Both the position numbers and the translations under genes were made by a program. This document shows, piece by piece, positions 49,201 through 57,664 of a stretch of DNA of 64,000 nt (its first letter is position 1; each line of letters begins with the position of its first letter). The stretch comes from Desulfobacterium sp. Lineage in GTDB: Bacteria > Desulfobacterota > Desulfobacteria > Desulfobacterales > Desulfobacteraceae. The stretch spans positions 62,001-126,000 of the forward strand of contig JAQYWC010000074.1 of the NCBI GenBank assembly GCA_030145245.1, in the 5' to 3' direction. The notes beneath the pieces are model-generated. The model worked only from the letters and a program-made list of their open reading frames with translations. It did not search any database and was not told where the DNA came from.

Positions 49201-49393
49201 CTGCCGTCTCAACCACCATGTCGTGGATCGAATCAAGGGCCGAGTTCATCTGGTTGGAAATATTGGCGTCGATGCTCCTCTTGACAAGGGAGTAGGTCAG
49301 GGCGGAAGAACCCGCCAGCATGAGAACAAACACCGAAAAATAGGTGATAAACAGCTTTGTTCTGATTCGTAAATTTCCCCGGCCTGCAAACAT
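46250..49393 (-). CDS. Membrane Cache-PAS-PAS-GGDEF-EAL cyclic-di-GMP protein
   Basis: 1047 residues. TM1 near 10-32, a periplasmic double-Cache sensor (about 40-290), TM2 near 292-315, HAMP (about 316-370), two PAS modules (about 395-490 and 495-615), a diguanylate-cyclase domain with the degenerate motif GGDQF near 697, and an EAL phosphodiesterase domain with MEALIRW near 824, NLSAVQF, LEITESLVM, DDFGTGYSS, KVDQSF and EGVET. All usual EAL residues are present, so c-di-GMP hydrolysis is likely; GGDQF may act only as a GTP-binding sensor. AGGAGG precedes ATG 49393. Alone in its unit, ended by the hairpin at 46223. Confidence 0.94.
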   Translation of the reverse strand: MFAGRGNLRIRTKLFITYFSVFVLMLAGSSALTYSLVKRSIDANISNQMNSALDSIHDMVVETADLVIQNHLRAIVEKRVEALGLHLDNVRRGYVTEAVARVRAFKELTSESIGTSGYLYCLDSQGIFKAHPHPSLVGMDVSFREFVKEQLKSGTGYLEYEWKNPNEPAPRLKALYMKRFEPWDLIVSASGYKEEFSEIVGPGELSRAVSAFRFGQSGHTFIIDQNGKAAPPSGLDPLLMESIPMERVFATPRGFTMTRAGNRRVIHAHRQIPALGWIIVSSAYVDEFDIASTQIQRAFWVTGLVASLVILLVVLWLSNNLNRPVRGMIRTFGRGISGDFSVRIKEDADTYEFKLLARHFNRFMETFETYALELNTNILELKQSKERIRMLAKFPDESPNPVLRVSPDFTLLYLNQTAQTLFSDRGFAVGKPLPLYWIEKLEQSLGKDGYQELEITLGHRAFLFRTSKISDTESFFVYGREITEKKHYENLLLLSDSVFENSIEGITVSDADGIIQRVNPAFEGITGYSAREAVGQNPRLLKSDRHSPEFYEEMWSSLKEKGQWSGEIWNRKKNGEAYPEWLSITAIMGSQGDVSSYVAVFHDMTEIRRSQEKLRFKTYHDGLTGLPNRLLFEDHLERSISIAQKNKFLVAVLCLDLDNFKHVNESLGHNIGDLFLQEVGKRISQDFKDKTTVSRFGGDQFNITLNSLATAQEAVTCATDLIALFESPFMVEKKEIYTNISIGISLFPTDGTTPTALIQNAEIAMHKTKESGKNSYSLFESGMNQKMIKRIELEADLRHGLDKNEFKLFYQPKVAVETGKISGMEALIRWDNAEKGLISPGDFIPVAEETGVIEPIGTWVLNQACIQTRKWHDLGYGFLKIAVNLSAVQFRNRDLAGKIQAALNDAGLHPRFLNLEITESLVMNDVEAAIDTMNRIADLGVSFSIDDFGTGYSSLSYLKRFPVSILKVDQSFVREIPDSKDDMVIARTILSMAKNLNMKTVAEGVETEAQLEFMQANHCDEIQGYYYSPPVPADEFLALLEGGIKRA

Positions 49394-49431
49394 CTATTTC
49401 CTCCTGCTTATCAATGGCTTTAAATCCCCTA

Positions 49432-49467
49432 AGATTACGTTTACAGCCCGGGTTTGTCAAACCCTAG
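49432..49467 (-). promoter_or_regulatory. Promoter of the GGDEF/EAL gene
   Basis: TTGACA (complement of 49455-49460), 17 nt, TAATCT (complement of 49432-49437). The -35 sits inside CTAGGGTTTGACAAACCC (complement strand, up to 49467), almost the same text as at the acnA promoter. Confidence 0.65.
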
Positions 49468-49498
49468 TCCACTCCCGGAAGCTTTTTCAAGATTTCAT

Positions 49499-49510
49499 CC
49501 CCCCCCCCCG
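49499..49510 (+). repeat. Run of twelve C
   Basis: A C12 homopolymer in the gap between the divergent GGDEF/EAL and acnA promoters, a site prone to slippage. Confidence 0.9.
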
Positions 49511-49556
49511 GCAAGGTCTGCTTTGATTCCAGCGCCCTCCCCCCCTTGACGGTTTA

Positions 49557-49591
49557 CTAGGGTTGACACCCGGGAGCCATTCCCCTATAGT
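49557..49591 (+). promoter_or_regulatory. acnA promoter
   Basis: CTAGGGTTGACACCCGGG (49557-49574) contains TTGACA (49563-49568); 17 nt later TATAGT (49586-49591). This is close to consensus. It leaves a leader of about 158 nt before ATG 49756, with a small hairpin CTGCC/GGCAG near 49650. Confidence 0.8.
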
Positions 49592-49755
49592 TTCATTACA
49601 ACAGCTGAAAATCCCTATATTTCCTGCCACCCATGCGCCGGACGATTCTGCCTGAAATTGGCAGGCCCAAACCCTTTATTCTTTGTAATCCTGTTATCGC
49701 GCCTCGCATATAATAGGGCCCATTTTTTATCAATAAAAGTAAAACAGGGGGAACA

Positions 49756-52509
49756 ATGAAACGAGAAGCGTTCACGCGCAAGCTTTCAATCAAGGGCAAA
49801 GAGTACACCATATACGACATCAACCGACTCGGCGAACAGGGGATCGCCGACATGACCCGGCTGCCTTTCTCCATTAAGATTCTTGTGGAAAACCTTCTGC
49901 GGAAACTCGACGGCAGGGTGGTTCTTGGGGAGGATCTGAAAAAGATCGCCGCCTGGCAACCCGCCTATGCCGAGCCCGTGGAGATTCCCTATCATCCGGC
50001 CCGGGTGCTGATGCAGGATTTCACCGGGGTACCGGCGGTGGTGGATCTGGCGGCCATGCGGGACGCCATGAAAACCCTTGGGGGCGATCCCGGCAAGATC
50101 AATCCCCTGGTACCGGTGGAACTGATTGTGGACCACTCGGTCCAGGTGGATTACCATGGCACGACCCACGCGTTAAAGCGCAACGTGGACCTTGAGTACC
50201 AGCGCAACTCCGAGCGGTACATGCTCCTGAAGTGGGCCCAGGGCAGCTTTGACAACTTCAGGGTGGTGCCGCCCAATTCCGGTATCTGCCACCAGGTCAA
50301 CCTGGAACACCTGGGCCGGGTGATGATGACCGAAACCAACGAAAAGGAAACCATCGCTTTTCCCGACACCCTGGTGGGCACCGACTCCCACACCCCCATG
50401 ATCAACGGAATAGGCGTCATGGGATGGGGGGTGGGCGGCATCGAGGCGGAAGCTGTGATGCTGGGCCAGCCCTATTATATGTCCATCCCTGAGGTGATCG
50501 GCGTGCGGCTGGTGGGCGAGCTCGCCCCGGGCGTGACCGCCACCGATCTTGTGCTCATGGTGACGGAGCTGTTGCGAAAACAGAACGTGGTGGAAAAATT
50601 TGTCGAATACTTCGGACCGGGCATGAAACACCTGACCGTTACCGATCGTGCCACCATTGCCAACATGACCCCGGAGTATGGGGCCACCCTCGGGTTCTTT
50701 CCCGTGGATGAAAAAACCATTGAATATCTTGAAGCCACCAACCGGGGCGAGGCTGCAGCCCTGACAGAAGCCTGCGCCAAGGCCCTGGGGCTTTTTTACA
50801 CGGGCGAAACAGAGGCTGTTTACTCCCAGGTGCTGGAGGTGGATCTCGCCCAGGCCCGACCCTGCCTGGCCGGCCCGGCCCGGCCCCAGGACCGGATTCT
50901 CCTGGAGGATTTGAAATCGAGCCTCACGGATCTGCTGGGCTGCGCCTATACCCGGGATACCGACGTGACCCATGCCTCCACCTTCCATGACGAATCAGGA
51001 TGCCAAACCACGAGAGCCCCCCAATGCCGCCCGGCCGTCAGCAAATCCGTACAAATCAGTGTCAATGACAAAGAGGTTACTTTAAGGGACGGCAGCCTGG
51101 TGATTGCGGCCATCACCTCATGCACCAACACATCCAATCCCCATGTGATGCTGGGAGCAGGACTGGTTGCCCAAAAGGCTGTGGATCTGGGACTGCGGGT
51201 GCCGGTCCATGTGAAAACCTCCCTTGCCCCGGGCTCCAGGGTGGTGATGCGCTATCTTGATGATGCAGGTCTCACCCCCTATCTGACCGCCCTGGGGTTC
51301 CATGTGGCAGGATTTGGCTGCACCACCTGTATCGGCAACAGCGGCCCCTTGCATCCGGCCATTGACAAGGCCATTACCGACAATGATCTCATTGTTGCGG
51401 CAGTGCTCTCCGGGAACCGGAACTTCGAGGCCCGGATTCACCAGAAGATACGAGGCAACTTCCTGGCCTCCCCCATGCTGGTGGTGGCATTTGCCATTGC
51501 AGGCAGGATCGATGTGGATCTCACCACCGAGCCCCTTGGCCTCGATCCCAACGGGGAAGCGGTCTTTCTCAAGGATATCTGGCCCGACCCGGCTGAGATC
51601 AATGCCCTCATCAACGCACATGTGAAACCCCGGTTCTTTGAAACCGAGTATGCCGCAGTCTTTGACGGGGACGAGTTCTGGAAAAACCTGCCCGTGGCCC
51701 GGGGCGTAACCTATGCCTGGGATGAAGCCTCCACCTATATCAAGCACCCGCCCTATTTTACCGGCATCACCCGGGAGCCGGTCCTGCCGACGAGTGTTTC
51801 CAACGCCCGGGCCCTGGCCACCCTGGGCGACTCGGTGACCACCGATCATATCTCTCCTGCCGGGGCCATCCCCGAAGAATATCCGGCCGGACTCTACCTC
51901 ATGGAACAGGGCGTGGCGCCGGCGGATTTTAATTCATACGGATCCCGCCGGGGAAATCACCAGGTGATGATGCGGGGCACCTTTGGCAACATCCGGATCA
52001 AAAACAAAATCATGGGGGATAAGGAGGGAAGCTTTACCCTGAAATTCCCGGCAGCCGATGAGATGACCATCTATGATGCGGCCATGACCTATCAAAAAGA
52101 GCAGGTACCCCTGGTGGTGCTGGGGGGCAGGGAATACGGCACAGGCTCCTCCAGGGACTGGGCAGCCAAGGGGTCTCAGCTGTTGGGGGTAAGAGCGGTC
52201 ATCGCCCAATCCTATGAGCGGATCCACCGCAGCAACCTGGTGGGCATGGGGGTTCTGCCCCTGATGTTCCAGCCGGGGGACTCCTGGGGGAGCTTAGGGC
52301 TTGACGGGTCCGAGACCTATGACATAAAGGGGATAGAGGAGATGGTTCCCCGGAAGAAGCTCATGGTCACCGCCACCCGGCCGGACGGTCAAAACATATC
52401 CTTTGAAGTGACGGCCCGGCTGAATACGGATGTGGACGTGGCCTATTTCCAACACGGGGGAATCCTGCCCTATGTGCTGCGAAAACTCCTGAAAGAGGAC
52501 AAAGACTGA
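49756..52509 (+). CDS. acnA: Aconitate hydratase A
   Basis: 917 residues, the monomeric AcnA/IRP1-type aconitase that isomerises citrate and isocitrate. The 4Fe-4S ligands are the Cys in AAITSCTNTSNP (near 455) and both Cys in GFGCTTCIGNSG (near 521 and 524). Substrate residues appear in VGTDSHTPMINGIGVMGWGVGG and REYGTGSSRDWAAKG. Length and order (domains 1-3, linker, swivelling domain 4) are standard for AcnA. CAGGGGG precedes the ATG. AcnA-type enzymes are usually stress- and oxygen-tolerant forms, in line with the oxidase cluster next door. Confidence 0.97.
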   Translation: MKREAFTRKLSIKGKEYTIYDINRLGEQGIADMTRLPFSIKILVENLLRKLDGRVVLGEDLKKIAAWQPAYAEPVEIPYHPARVLMQDFTGVPAVVDLAAMRDAMKTLGGDPGKINPLVPVELIVDHSVQVDYHGTTHALKRNVDLEYQRNSERYMLLKWAQGSFDNFRVVPPNSGICHQVNLEHLGRVMMTETNEKETIAFPDTLVGTDSHTPMINGIGVMGWGVGGIEAEAVMLGQPYYMSIPEVIGVRLVGELAPGVTATDLVLMVTELLRKQNVVEKFVEYFGPGMKHLTVTDRATIANMTPEYGATLGFFPVDEKTIEYLEATNRGEAAALTEACAKALGLFYTGETEAVYSQVLEVDLAQARPCLAGPARPQDRILLEDLKSSLTDLLGCAYTRDTDVTHASTFHDESGCQTTRAPQCRPAVSKSVQISVNDKEVTLRDGSLVIAAITSCTNTSNPHVMLGAGLVAQKAVDLGLRVPVHVKTSLAPGSRVVMRYLDDAGLTPYLTALGFHVAGFGCTTCIGNSGPLHPAIDKAITDNDLIVAAVLSGNRNFEARIHQKIRGNFLASPMLVVAFAIAGRIDVDLTTEPLGLDPNGEAVFLKDIWPDPAEINALINAHVKPRFFETEYAAVFDGDEFWKNLPVARGVTYAWDEASTYIKHPPYFTGITREPVLPTSVSNARALATLGDSVTTDHISPAGAIPEEYPAGLYLMEQGVAPADFNSYGSRRGNHQVMMRGTFGNIRIKNKIMGDKEGSFTLKFPAADEMTIYDAAMTYQKEQVPLVVLGGREYGTGSSRDWAAKGSQLLGVRAVIAQSYERIHRSNLVGMGVLPLMFQPGDSWGSLGLDGSETYDIKGIEEMVPRKKLMVTATRPDGQNISFEVTARLNTDVDVAYFQHGGILPYVLRKLLKEDKD

Positions 52510-52639
52510 CAAAAAGGCCTTGCCGAATATGGAACCTTTGCCCCATCACTCCCATCAGCTTGTACTGCCGGGGGATCAGCCAAGGCCTTAGTTCCATTGG
52601 CTCCCGGGGCCGGGGACCGGGGACCGGTGGAACCCCCCG

Positions 52640-53500
52640 TCAACCGGCAAGGCCGTCAGCCATCAGAGCGGCCATGAAGATCACCAGGGAAGCATTGAGG
52701 ACCCGGAATCCCAGTTTGGCGGCCCCGGCACCCGGCACCCTGGGCCGTACCCAGAAAAAGAGCACCACCCCCATGCCGTTGCCCCCGAGGATCCAGGCAG
52801 CCATTCCCGCAAGATCGGGCTTGAACAGCACAAACATGGCAAGACAGCTCCCCCAGAGGGAGATCCAGACCAGGAGTACCCGCTCCAGCTGATCCCGCCG
52901 GAACAGGGCCGCAAAAGGACCCGGTTCTCCCCAGGGCTGGGAGAGGAGCACCAGCCAGGCGTGGGGCAGCTGCCACACAACCATCAGGGCCATCACGGCC
53001 CACAGTCCCGGGGGAAGCCCCCCGCCCACGGCCCCGGACCATCCCATGGCCACGGGCACGGCCCCGGCAAGCGCACCCGGCACCATGGCCCAGACGGTGC
53101 GCAACTTCAAAGGGGTGTAGATCCCGTTGTACAAAACCACCCCTGCCAGGCCCCACAGGCAGGGGGCAGGCCCTCCCCCCACCCGGAAAAGCCCGGCCAG
53201 GCCCAGGACCAGGAAGGTCAGGGCCTGGACCAGGACACCCATGGGACAGAGCCGCCCCAGGGGAAGGGCACGGCCACGGGTGCGCGCCAGCAGCCGGTCC
53301 CCATGCCTGTCCTGGACATTGTTCAGGCAGGCGCTGCCAAAGAAGAGGCAGAAAGCGGCCAGGGCCTGTTTAAAGAACCTGTCAACGTGGCCAAAATCGT
53401 CAAAGGCGATTCCCAGGCAGGAGGAGAGGGTCAGGGCCAGGCAAAGCAAGGGCTTTCCCACCCAAAGCCGGTCCCAAAGCCTGCTACTCATCATCATCAT
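52640..53500 (-). CDS. ctaB: Heme O synthase (protoheme IX farnesyltransferase)
   Basis: 286 residues, a UbiA-type membrane prenyltransferase that adds farnesyl to heme b for the oxidase. The first Asp-rich motif NNVQDRHGDRLLARTRGRALP (read without the last residue as the family NxxDxxxD-RTRxRPLP) is intact; the second loop reads YTPLKLRT. About eight membrane spans. Last gene of the oxidase unit; it starts inside the end of the subunit II gene, where a run of ATGATGATGATGAG gives several possible starts (53491 to 53500, or 53512). No heme A synthase gene is present here. Confidence 0.88.
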   Translation of the reverse strand: MMMMSSRLWDRLWVGKPLLCLALTLSSCLGIAFDDFGHVDRFFKQALAAFCLFFGSACLNNVQDRHGDRLLARTRGRALPLGRLCPMGVLVQALTFLVLGLAGLFRVGGGPAPCLWGLAGVVLYNGIYTPLKLRTVWAMVPGALAGAVPVAMGWSGAVGGGLPPGLWAVMALMVVWQLPHAWLVLLSQPWGEPGPFAALFRRDQLERVLLVWISLWGSCLAMFVLFKPDLAGMAAWILGGNGMGVVLFFWVRPRVPGAGAAKLGFRVLNASLVIFMAALMADGLAG

Positions 53501-54101
53501 CCCCGGTCTCAAGCCAGGCCAGGTACTCCTCCCCGGTCACCACCCGGAGCACTGCGGTCATGTCGGCATGGCCCACCCCGCAGAATTCGCTGCACTGGAT
53601 AAAATAGGTGCCCACCTCGTCGGGAAGGAACCAGGCATAGGTGTGCACCCCCGGAACAGCGTCCACCTTAATGCGAAAGGCCGGGATGAAGAGACCGTGG
53701 ATCACGTCGTCGGAGGTGACCTCCAGGCGCACGGGCTTGCCCTGGGGCACCACCAGCTCGTCCTCGGTCTCCTTTTCGTTGGGATAGATGAAAATCCAGG
53801 AGTACATCATGGCCACGGCCTCGATGGTAAGGGCGTTGTCCGGCACGTTTCGGAGTCCTGCATAGGAACTCCAGCCGATCCAGAACATGGACAGGGCAAT
53901 GAGGGTGGGCACCAGGGTCCACACCAGCTCCAGCCGCCAGTCCCCCCGGATATCGGCGGCCTTGGGATGGCGCTTCCGGCTGTACCGGAACACAAACCAG
54001 ACCATGGTCACCGTGATGGCAAACAACAAAAACAGGGAAAAGCCGATGATATAGATGAAAGCCGCATCCACCTTTACAACCGGATTGATGATCGTCTCCA
54101 T
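53484..54101 (-). CDS. ctaC: Cytochrome c oxidase subunit II
   Basis: 205 residues, the CuA-bearing electron-entry subunit. Two membrane helices (about 12-35 and 50-72) are followed by a cupredoxin domain with the CuA ligands: His in VIHGLFIPAF, then CSEFCGVGHADM, which holds both Cys, the Glu, the second His and the Met. No fused cytochrome c domain, and no lipobox. The frame is open to 54272 but ATG 54101 has AGGGGGAA and starts the first helix. The stop is overlapped by ctaB. Confidence 0.94.
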   Translation of the reverse strand: METIINPVVKVDAAFIYIIGFSLFLLFAITVTMVWFVFRYSRKRHPKAADIRGDWRLELVWTLVPTLIALSMFWIGWSSYAGLRNVPDNALTIEAVAMMYSWIFIYPNEKETEDELVVPQGKPVRLEVTSDDVIHGLFIPAFRIKVDAVPGVHTYAWFLPDEVGTYFIQCSEFCGVGHADMTAVLRVVTGEEYLAWLETGDDDDE

Positions 54102-54109
54102 GGTTCCCC

Positions 54110-54385
54110 CTAACGAAATGCAACGTCCCAGAACATGAAACCGATAAACAGGGCAAGCACACCGATGGTCATGAGAAACGAGCCCCGGATCAGCCAGGAT
54201 TCGTACTTCAGGTGCATGAAAAATAGCAGCACAAGCGCGCTCTTCATCCCGGCGATCACCATGGCCACCCACAGGCTGAGGCTGCCCAGGTCCAGGCGGG
54301 AGACCCCCACTGTGATTGCCGTGAGCACCAGAAGCACCCCGAGAACGCCCCCGAGTTTTTTATAGGACTGAATATGCGGGTCCAT
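54110..54385 (-). CDS. ctaF: Cytochrome c oxidase subunit IV (small membrane subunit)
   Basis: 91 residues with three hydrophobic helices (LGGVLGVLLVLTAITVGV, LWVAMVIAGMKSALVLLFFM, FLMTIGVLALFIGFMF) and the family HLKYES loop. Bacterial oxidase subunit IV stabilises the core. CAGGAGG precedes ATG 54385; the open frame to 54448 is untranslated. 8 nt before subunit II. Confidence 0.88.
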   Translation of the reverse strand: MDPHIQSYKKLGGVLGVLLVLTAITVGVSRLDLGSLSLWVAMVIAGMKSALVLLFFMHLKYESWLIRGSFLMTIGVLALFIGFMFWDVAFR

Positions 54386-54482
54386 CTTTTCCTCCTGACC
54401 TGGACAAGCCAGAACCAAATAAGTTTTCTGATCTCTTGCCAAACGCACACGAAGATCAGAGCTAAGAAGCTAAAGTGACAGG

Positions 54483-55079
54483 TTACAGGATCAGGTAAAA
54501 AAGCGGAAAGATAAAGATCCAGATCAGATCCACCAAATGCCAGTAGAGGCCGCAGTTCTCCAGGAGCAAAAACCGCTCCTTCTGGATGCGGCCGAGCCCG
54601 GTCATGGCAATGCAGACGATCAGAAGCACCATGCCCATGACGATGTGAAAGGCGTGGAGGCCCGTGATGGTGAAATAGAGGCCATAAAAGACAATCCTGC
54701 CCGGCGGGCTCTCCCCAAGGCCAGGGGAGCCGGGATAGATCCCCAAATGAAACTTGTGGCCCCACTCAAAATATTTGTTGAGAAGAAAGAGCCCACCCAG
54801 CAGGACGGCCCCGGCAAGAAAGGCCATGGCCCCTTTGGTACTGTTCCTCCGGACGGCCGTCACCGAGGCGGCCACAAAAAAGCTGCTCACCAGAAGGATA
54901 ACGGTGTTGACGCATCCCAGCACCATGTCAAGCTCCTGGCCGGTACCGATGAACTCGACCGCATGAATCCGGTAATAGGCCCCGTAGAGCACGAACAGTC
55001 CGCCAAAGAGCATGATCTCGGTATAGAGAAACAGCCACATGCCGATTCTTGCCCCAACGGTATCCTGGTGTGAGCCCAT
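54483..55079 (-). CDS. ctaE: Cytochrome c oxidase subunit III
   Basis: 198 residues with five membrane helices, the short bacterial form lacking the first two helices of mitochondrial subunit III. Family residues: MWLFLYTEIMLFGGLF, the Glu-bearing WGHKFHLGIYPG loop, FYGLYFTITGLHAFHIVMGM and the closing YWHLVDLIWIFIFPLFYL. ATG 55079 follows GAGGAG, 10 nt after subunit I ends. The longer open frame to 55226 overlaps subunit I and is rejected. Confidence 0.93.
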   Translation of the reverse strand: MGSHQDTVGARIGMWLFLYTEIMLFGGLFVLYGAYYRIHAVEFIGTGQELDMVLGCVNTVILLVSSFFVAASVTAVRRNSTKGAMAFLAGAVLLGGLFLLNKYFEWGHKFHLGIYPGSPGLGESPPGRIVFYGLYFTITGLHAFHIVMGMVLLIVCIAMTGLGRIQKERFLLLENCGLYWHLVDLIWIFIFPLFYLIL

Positions 55080-55089
55080 GGCGATCTCC

Positions 55090-56691
55090 TCAGGGGGTCC
55101 CGACCCGGGAGAAATCGTAGGGATACTCCCCGGGGCTGGGCCGTTCGATAAAGTTATGCAGGGGCGGCGGCGACGGCACAGACCACTCCAGGGTGGTTCC
55201 GCCCCAGGGATCGGCCGGGGCGTCAACCGGCTGTTTCAGGCTCATCATAAGATTGATGACCATGAGAAACAGGCCCGGCACCATGATCAATGCCCCCAGG
55301 CCTGCAAACAGGTTGCCAGGGGCGAACTGTTCCAGGTAATCGTGGTACCGCCGGGGCATGCCCTGGAGCCCCAGGATGAACATGGGAACATAGTGGAGCA
55401 TGAACCCGGTGACGATGAGAAGGGCAGAGAGGTAGGCCCGCTTAAAGTCGTACATGCGGCCGAAGATCTTGGGCCACCAGAAGTGAAGGGCGGCAAAAAA
55501 GGAAAACCCGGTGCCGCCGAACATGACAAAATGGAAATGGGCCACCACAAAATGGGTGTCATGGACCTGGATGTTGGTCCCTGCCGACCCCAGCACAAGC
55601 CCGGTGAGGCCGCCCACGGAAAAAAGATAGATAAAACAGAGGGCGAAAAACAGGGGCGGGGTCATGAGGATGGATCCCTTGTACATGGTGGAGACCCAGG
55701 AGAACACCTTGATGGCGCTGGGGATGGCCACGATAAAGGTGAGAAAGGAAAACACGAACACGGCCACATCGCTCATGCCGCTTGTGAACATGTGATGGGC
55801 CCAGACCAGGGAGCCTGCCGTAGCAATCCCAAGGCTTGAGCCGACAATGGCCTTGTACCCGAAGATGGACTTCCGGGAAAAGACCGGGATGATCTCGGAG
55901 ATCACCCCCATACCGGGCAGGATCATGATGTAGACCGCCGGATGGGAGTACATCCAGAACAGGTGCTGGTAGAGCACCGGGTCCCCGCCCCTTGCCGGAT
56001 CAAAGAGCCCGGTTCCGAACACCCGCTCAAACACCACCAGAAGCAGGGTGATGGATAGGACAGGTGTTGCCAGAAGCTGCACCCAGGCCGTGGCATAGAG
56101 GGACCAGGTAAAAAGGGGAATCTGTAGCCAGCCCATGCCCGGCACCCGCATGCGGTGAACCGTGGTGATGAAGTTAAGGCCGGTGAGCATGGAGGAGAGG
56201 CCCAGGGTAAAGGCGGCGGTGACAGTGAGGCCCACGTTGGTCTGGGTGGAGACGCTGAAGGGAACGTAGAAGGTCCACCCGGTGTCCGGGGGACCGTCGG
56301 CAAAGAGGGAGACGATGGCCAGCACGCCCCCCAGCATATAGAGATACCAGGAGAGAAGGTTCAGTTTTGGGAAAAACACATCGTCGGTCCCGATCTGGAT
56401 GGGCAGCAGGAAATTGCCGAAGATGGCCGGCATGGCCGGAATCACGAAGAGAAAGATCATGATCACCCCATGGAGGGTGAAAGCGGCGTTGTAGGTCTCG
56501 GCCCCCATGATGGTACGGCCGGGGGTCATGAGCTCCATGCGCACCAGGAACCCCAGGACAATGGCGATGATGAACCAGAACATGACCGCCCCGAGATAAA
56601 GCAGGGCGATGCGCTTGTGATCCAGGGTGAGAAGCCAGGCCCAGACACCCCGAAACCGGGCCGGAAAGGGCGTGTGATAAAAGGATGTCAC
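55090..56691 (-). CDS. ctaD: Cytochrome c oxidase subunit I, A2-type heme-copper oxidase
   Basis: 533 residues, twelve membrane helices, the catalytic subunit that reduces O2 to water and pumps protons. Heme and CuB ligands: FTLHGVIMIF, the active-site HPAVYI with cross-linked Tyr, HHMF, and HDTHFVVAHFHFVMFGG. In the D-channel the usual Glu of HPEVY is Ala; the Tyr-Ser pair just before it (LFWMYSHPAVY) marks the A2 subfamily. Its ATG overlaps the SCO stop. In a probable anaerobe it would serve for oxygen removal or microaerobic respiration (inference). Confidence 0.96.
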   Translation of the reverse strand: MTSFYHTPFPARFRGVWAWLLTLDHKRIALLYLGAVMFWFIIAIVLGFLVRMELMTPGRTIMGAETYNAAFTLHGVIMIFLFVIPAMPAIFGNFLLPIQIGTDDVFFPKLNLLSWYLYMLGGVLAIVSLFADGPPDTGWTFYVPFSVSTQTNVGLTVTAAFTLGLSSMLTGLNFITTVHRMRVPGMGWLQIPLFTWSLYATAWVQLLATPVLSITLLLVVFERVFGTGLFDPARGGDPVLYQHLFWMYSHPAVYIMILPGMGVISEIIPVFSRKSIFGYKAIVGSSLGIATAGSLVWAHHMFTSGMSDVAVFVFSFLTFIVAIPSAIKVFSWVSTMYKGSILMTPPLFFALCFIYLFSVGGLTGLVLGSAGTNIQVHDTHFVVAHFHFVMFGGTGFSFFAALHFWWPKIFGRMYDFKRAYLSALLIVTGFMLHYVPMFILGLQGMPRRYHDYLEQFAPGNLFAGLGALIMVPGLFLMVINLMMSLKQPVDAPADPWGGTTLEWSVPSPPPLHNFIERPSPGEYPYDFSRVGTP

Positions 56692-57632
56692 TGTTTTCCC
56701 CGCTCTTTTTTCCTTAAGAGGAATACAAGAAAGCCCCCCGCCAGGACCAGGATAGCCAGGGCGGAAACCTGGAAGGTCTTGAAGACATAGGTCTTGTGCT
56801 CAGGATCGTAATCAAAGCAATAGGTCATCAGTTTTTTGATGGAGATCCCGGGGGTACCCCTGGAAGCCTCGGTAAGGGCCATGCTCACGTCAAAGGGCAG
56901 GTACTCAAGCCCGTAAAGATACCGGATGATGGTGCCGTCCCCCCCCAGGACCACCAGGACGTTGGGGTGGACGAAATTATGTTGCCCAACCTGTTTGAAC
57001 CGGAACCCCACGGCCCGGGTCAGGCCCTGGATTTCAGGCACTTCCCCGGTGAGGAAGCGCCACTGGTCCGCCGGGAACCCACCCTTGACCATCTTCAGGT
57101 AGTTGCGTTTGGTTTCGGCAGCCATCCGGAAGGTCTCCTCGTGGTCAAAGCTCACCGTCACCACACCATACTCTTTCCCGGGCTCAAAGGTCACGCCATG
57201 TAGCACCGAGGCCAGGCTTGCCATCATCATGTTGCAGGCCTGGGGACAGTGGTAGAACACCAGCTGAAGCAGGGTGGGACCGTCCACAAGGTCCTTGAGG
57301 GGAACTGCCCTGCCCGCCTCGTCCATGAAGGTGAGATCCAGGGGCACGGTCTCCCCCAGGCGCTCTGAAAGCCCCACGGAATCAAACAGGGCGGGAGCAT
57401 CCTCCGGGTCTTGCAGGGGGGAGTCGTCCGGGGCCGGATGCTGATGGCCCATCCCGGCATCAGGGGAAGCCTCCTGGGTGGAATGGGTATGGCCCATCCC
57501 CTCCTCCATGGGAACAGCTTGGGTCTGTCCATTGGAAGGGGTTGCCGGAACCCTGGAGGGCCAGGCAAGACCTAGGAAACAGACAACCCATATCAAAAAA
57601 ACCCACCGTAAAGCCTTCCATCTCAATACCAT
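56688..57632 (-). CDS. SCO1/SenC-type copper chaperone, membrane bound
   Basis: 314 residues. An N-terminal signal/anchor (1-30), a Met/His-rich segment (about 41-66, with GMGHTH and GMGHQH) that looks like an extra copper-loading arm, a thioredoxin-like SCO domain with the Cu-binding Cys pair YHCPQAC (129 and 133) and a distal His in HNFVHPNVLV, and a C-terminal membrane helix (about 286-306). SCO proteins fill CuA of subunit II. The C-terminal anchor is seen in fused-style SCO of some oxidase operons. The stop overlaps the subunit I start. Confidence 0.92.
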   Translation of the reverse strand: MVLRWKALRWVFLIWVVCFLGLAWPSRVPATPSNGQTQAVPMEEGMGHTHSTQEASPDAGMGHQHPAPDDSPLQDPEDAPALFDSVGLSERLGETVPLDLTFMDEAGRAVPLKDLVDGPTLLQLVFYHCPQACNMMMASLASVLHGVTFEPGKEYGVVTVSFDHEETFRMAAETKRNYLKMVKGGFPADQWRFLTGEVPEIQGLTRAVGFRFKQVGQHNFVHPNVLVVLGGDGTIIRYLYGLEYLPFDVSMALTEASRGTPGISIKKLMTYCFDYDPEHKTYVFKTFQVSALAILVLAGGFLVFLLRKKERGKQ

Positions 57633-57664
57633 GGCTCCTCCCTGTCAATCCCAGGAAAACGGTT

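Noticed and set aside
49598-49755. An iron-responsive element in the acnA leader
   Set aside because: A small CTGCC/GGCAG hairpin exists, but the CAGUGN loop of an IRE is absent and bacterial IREs are not established.
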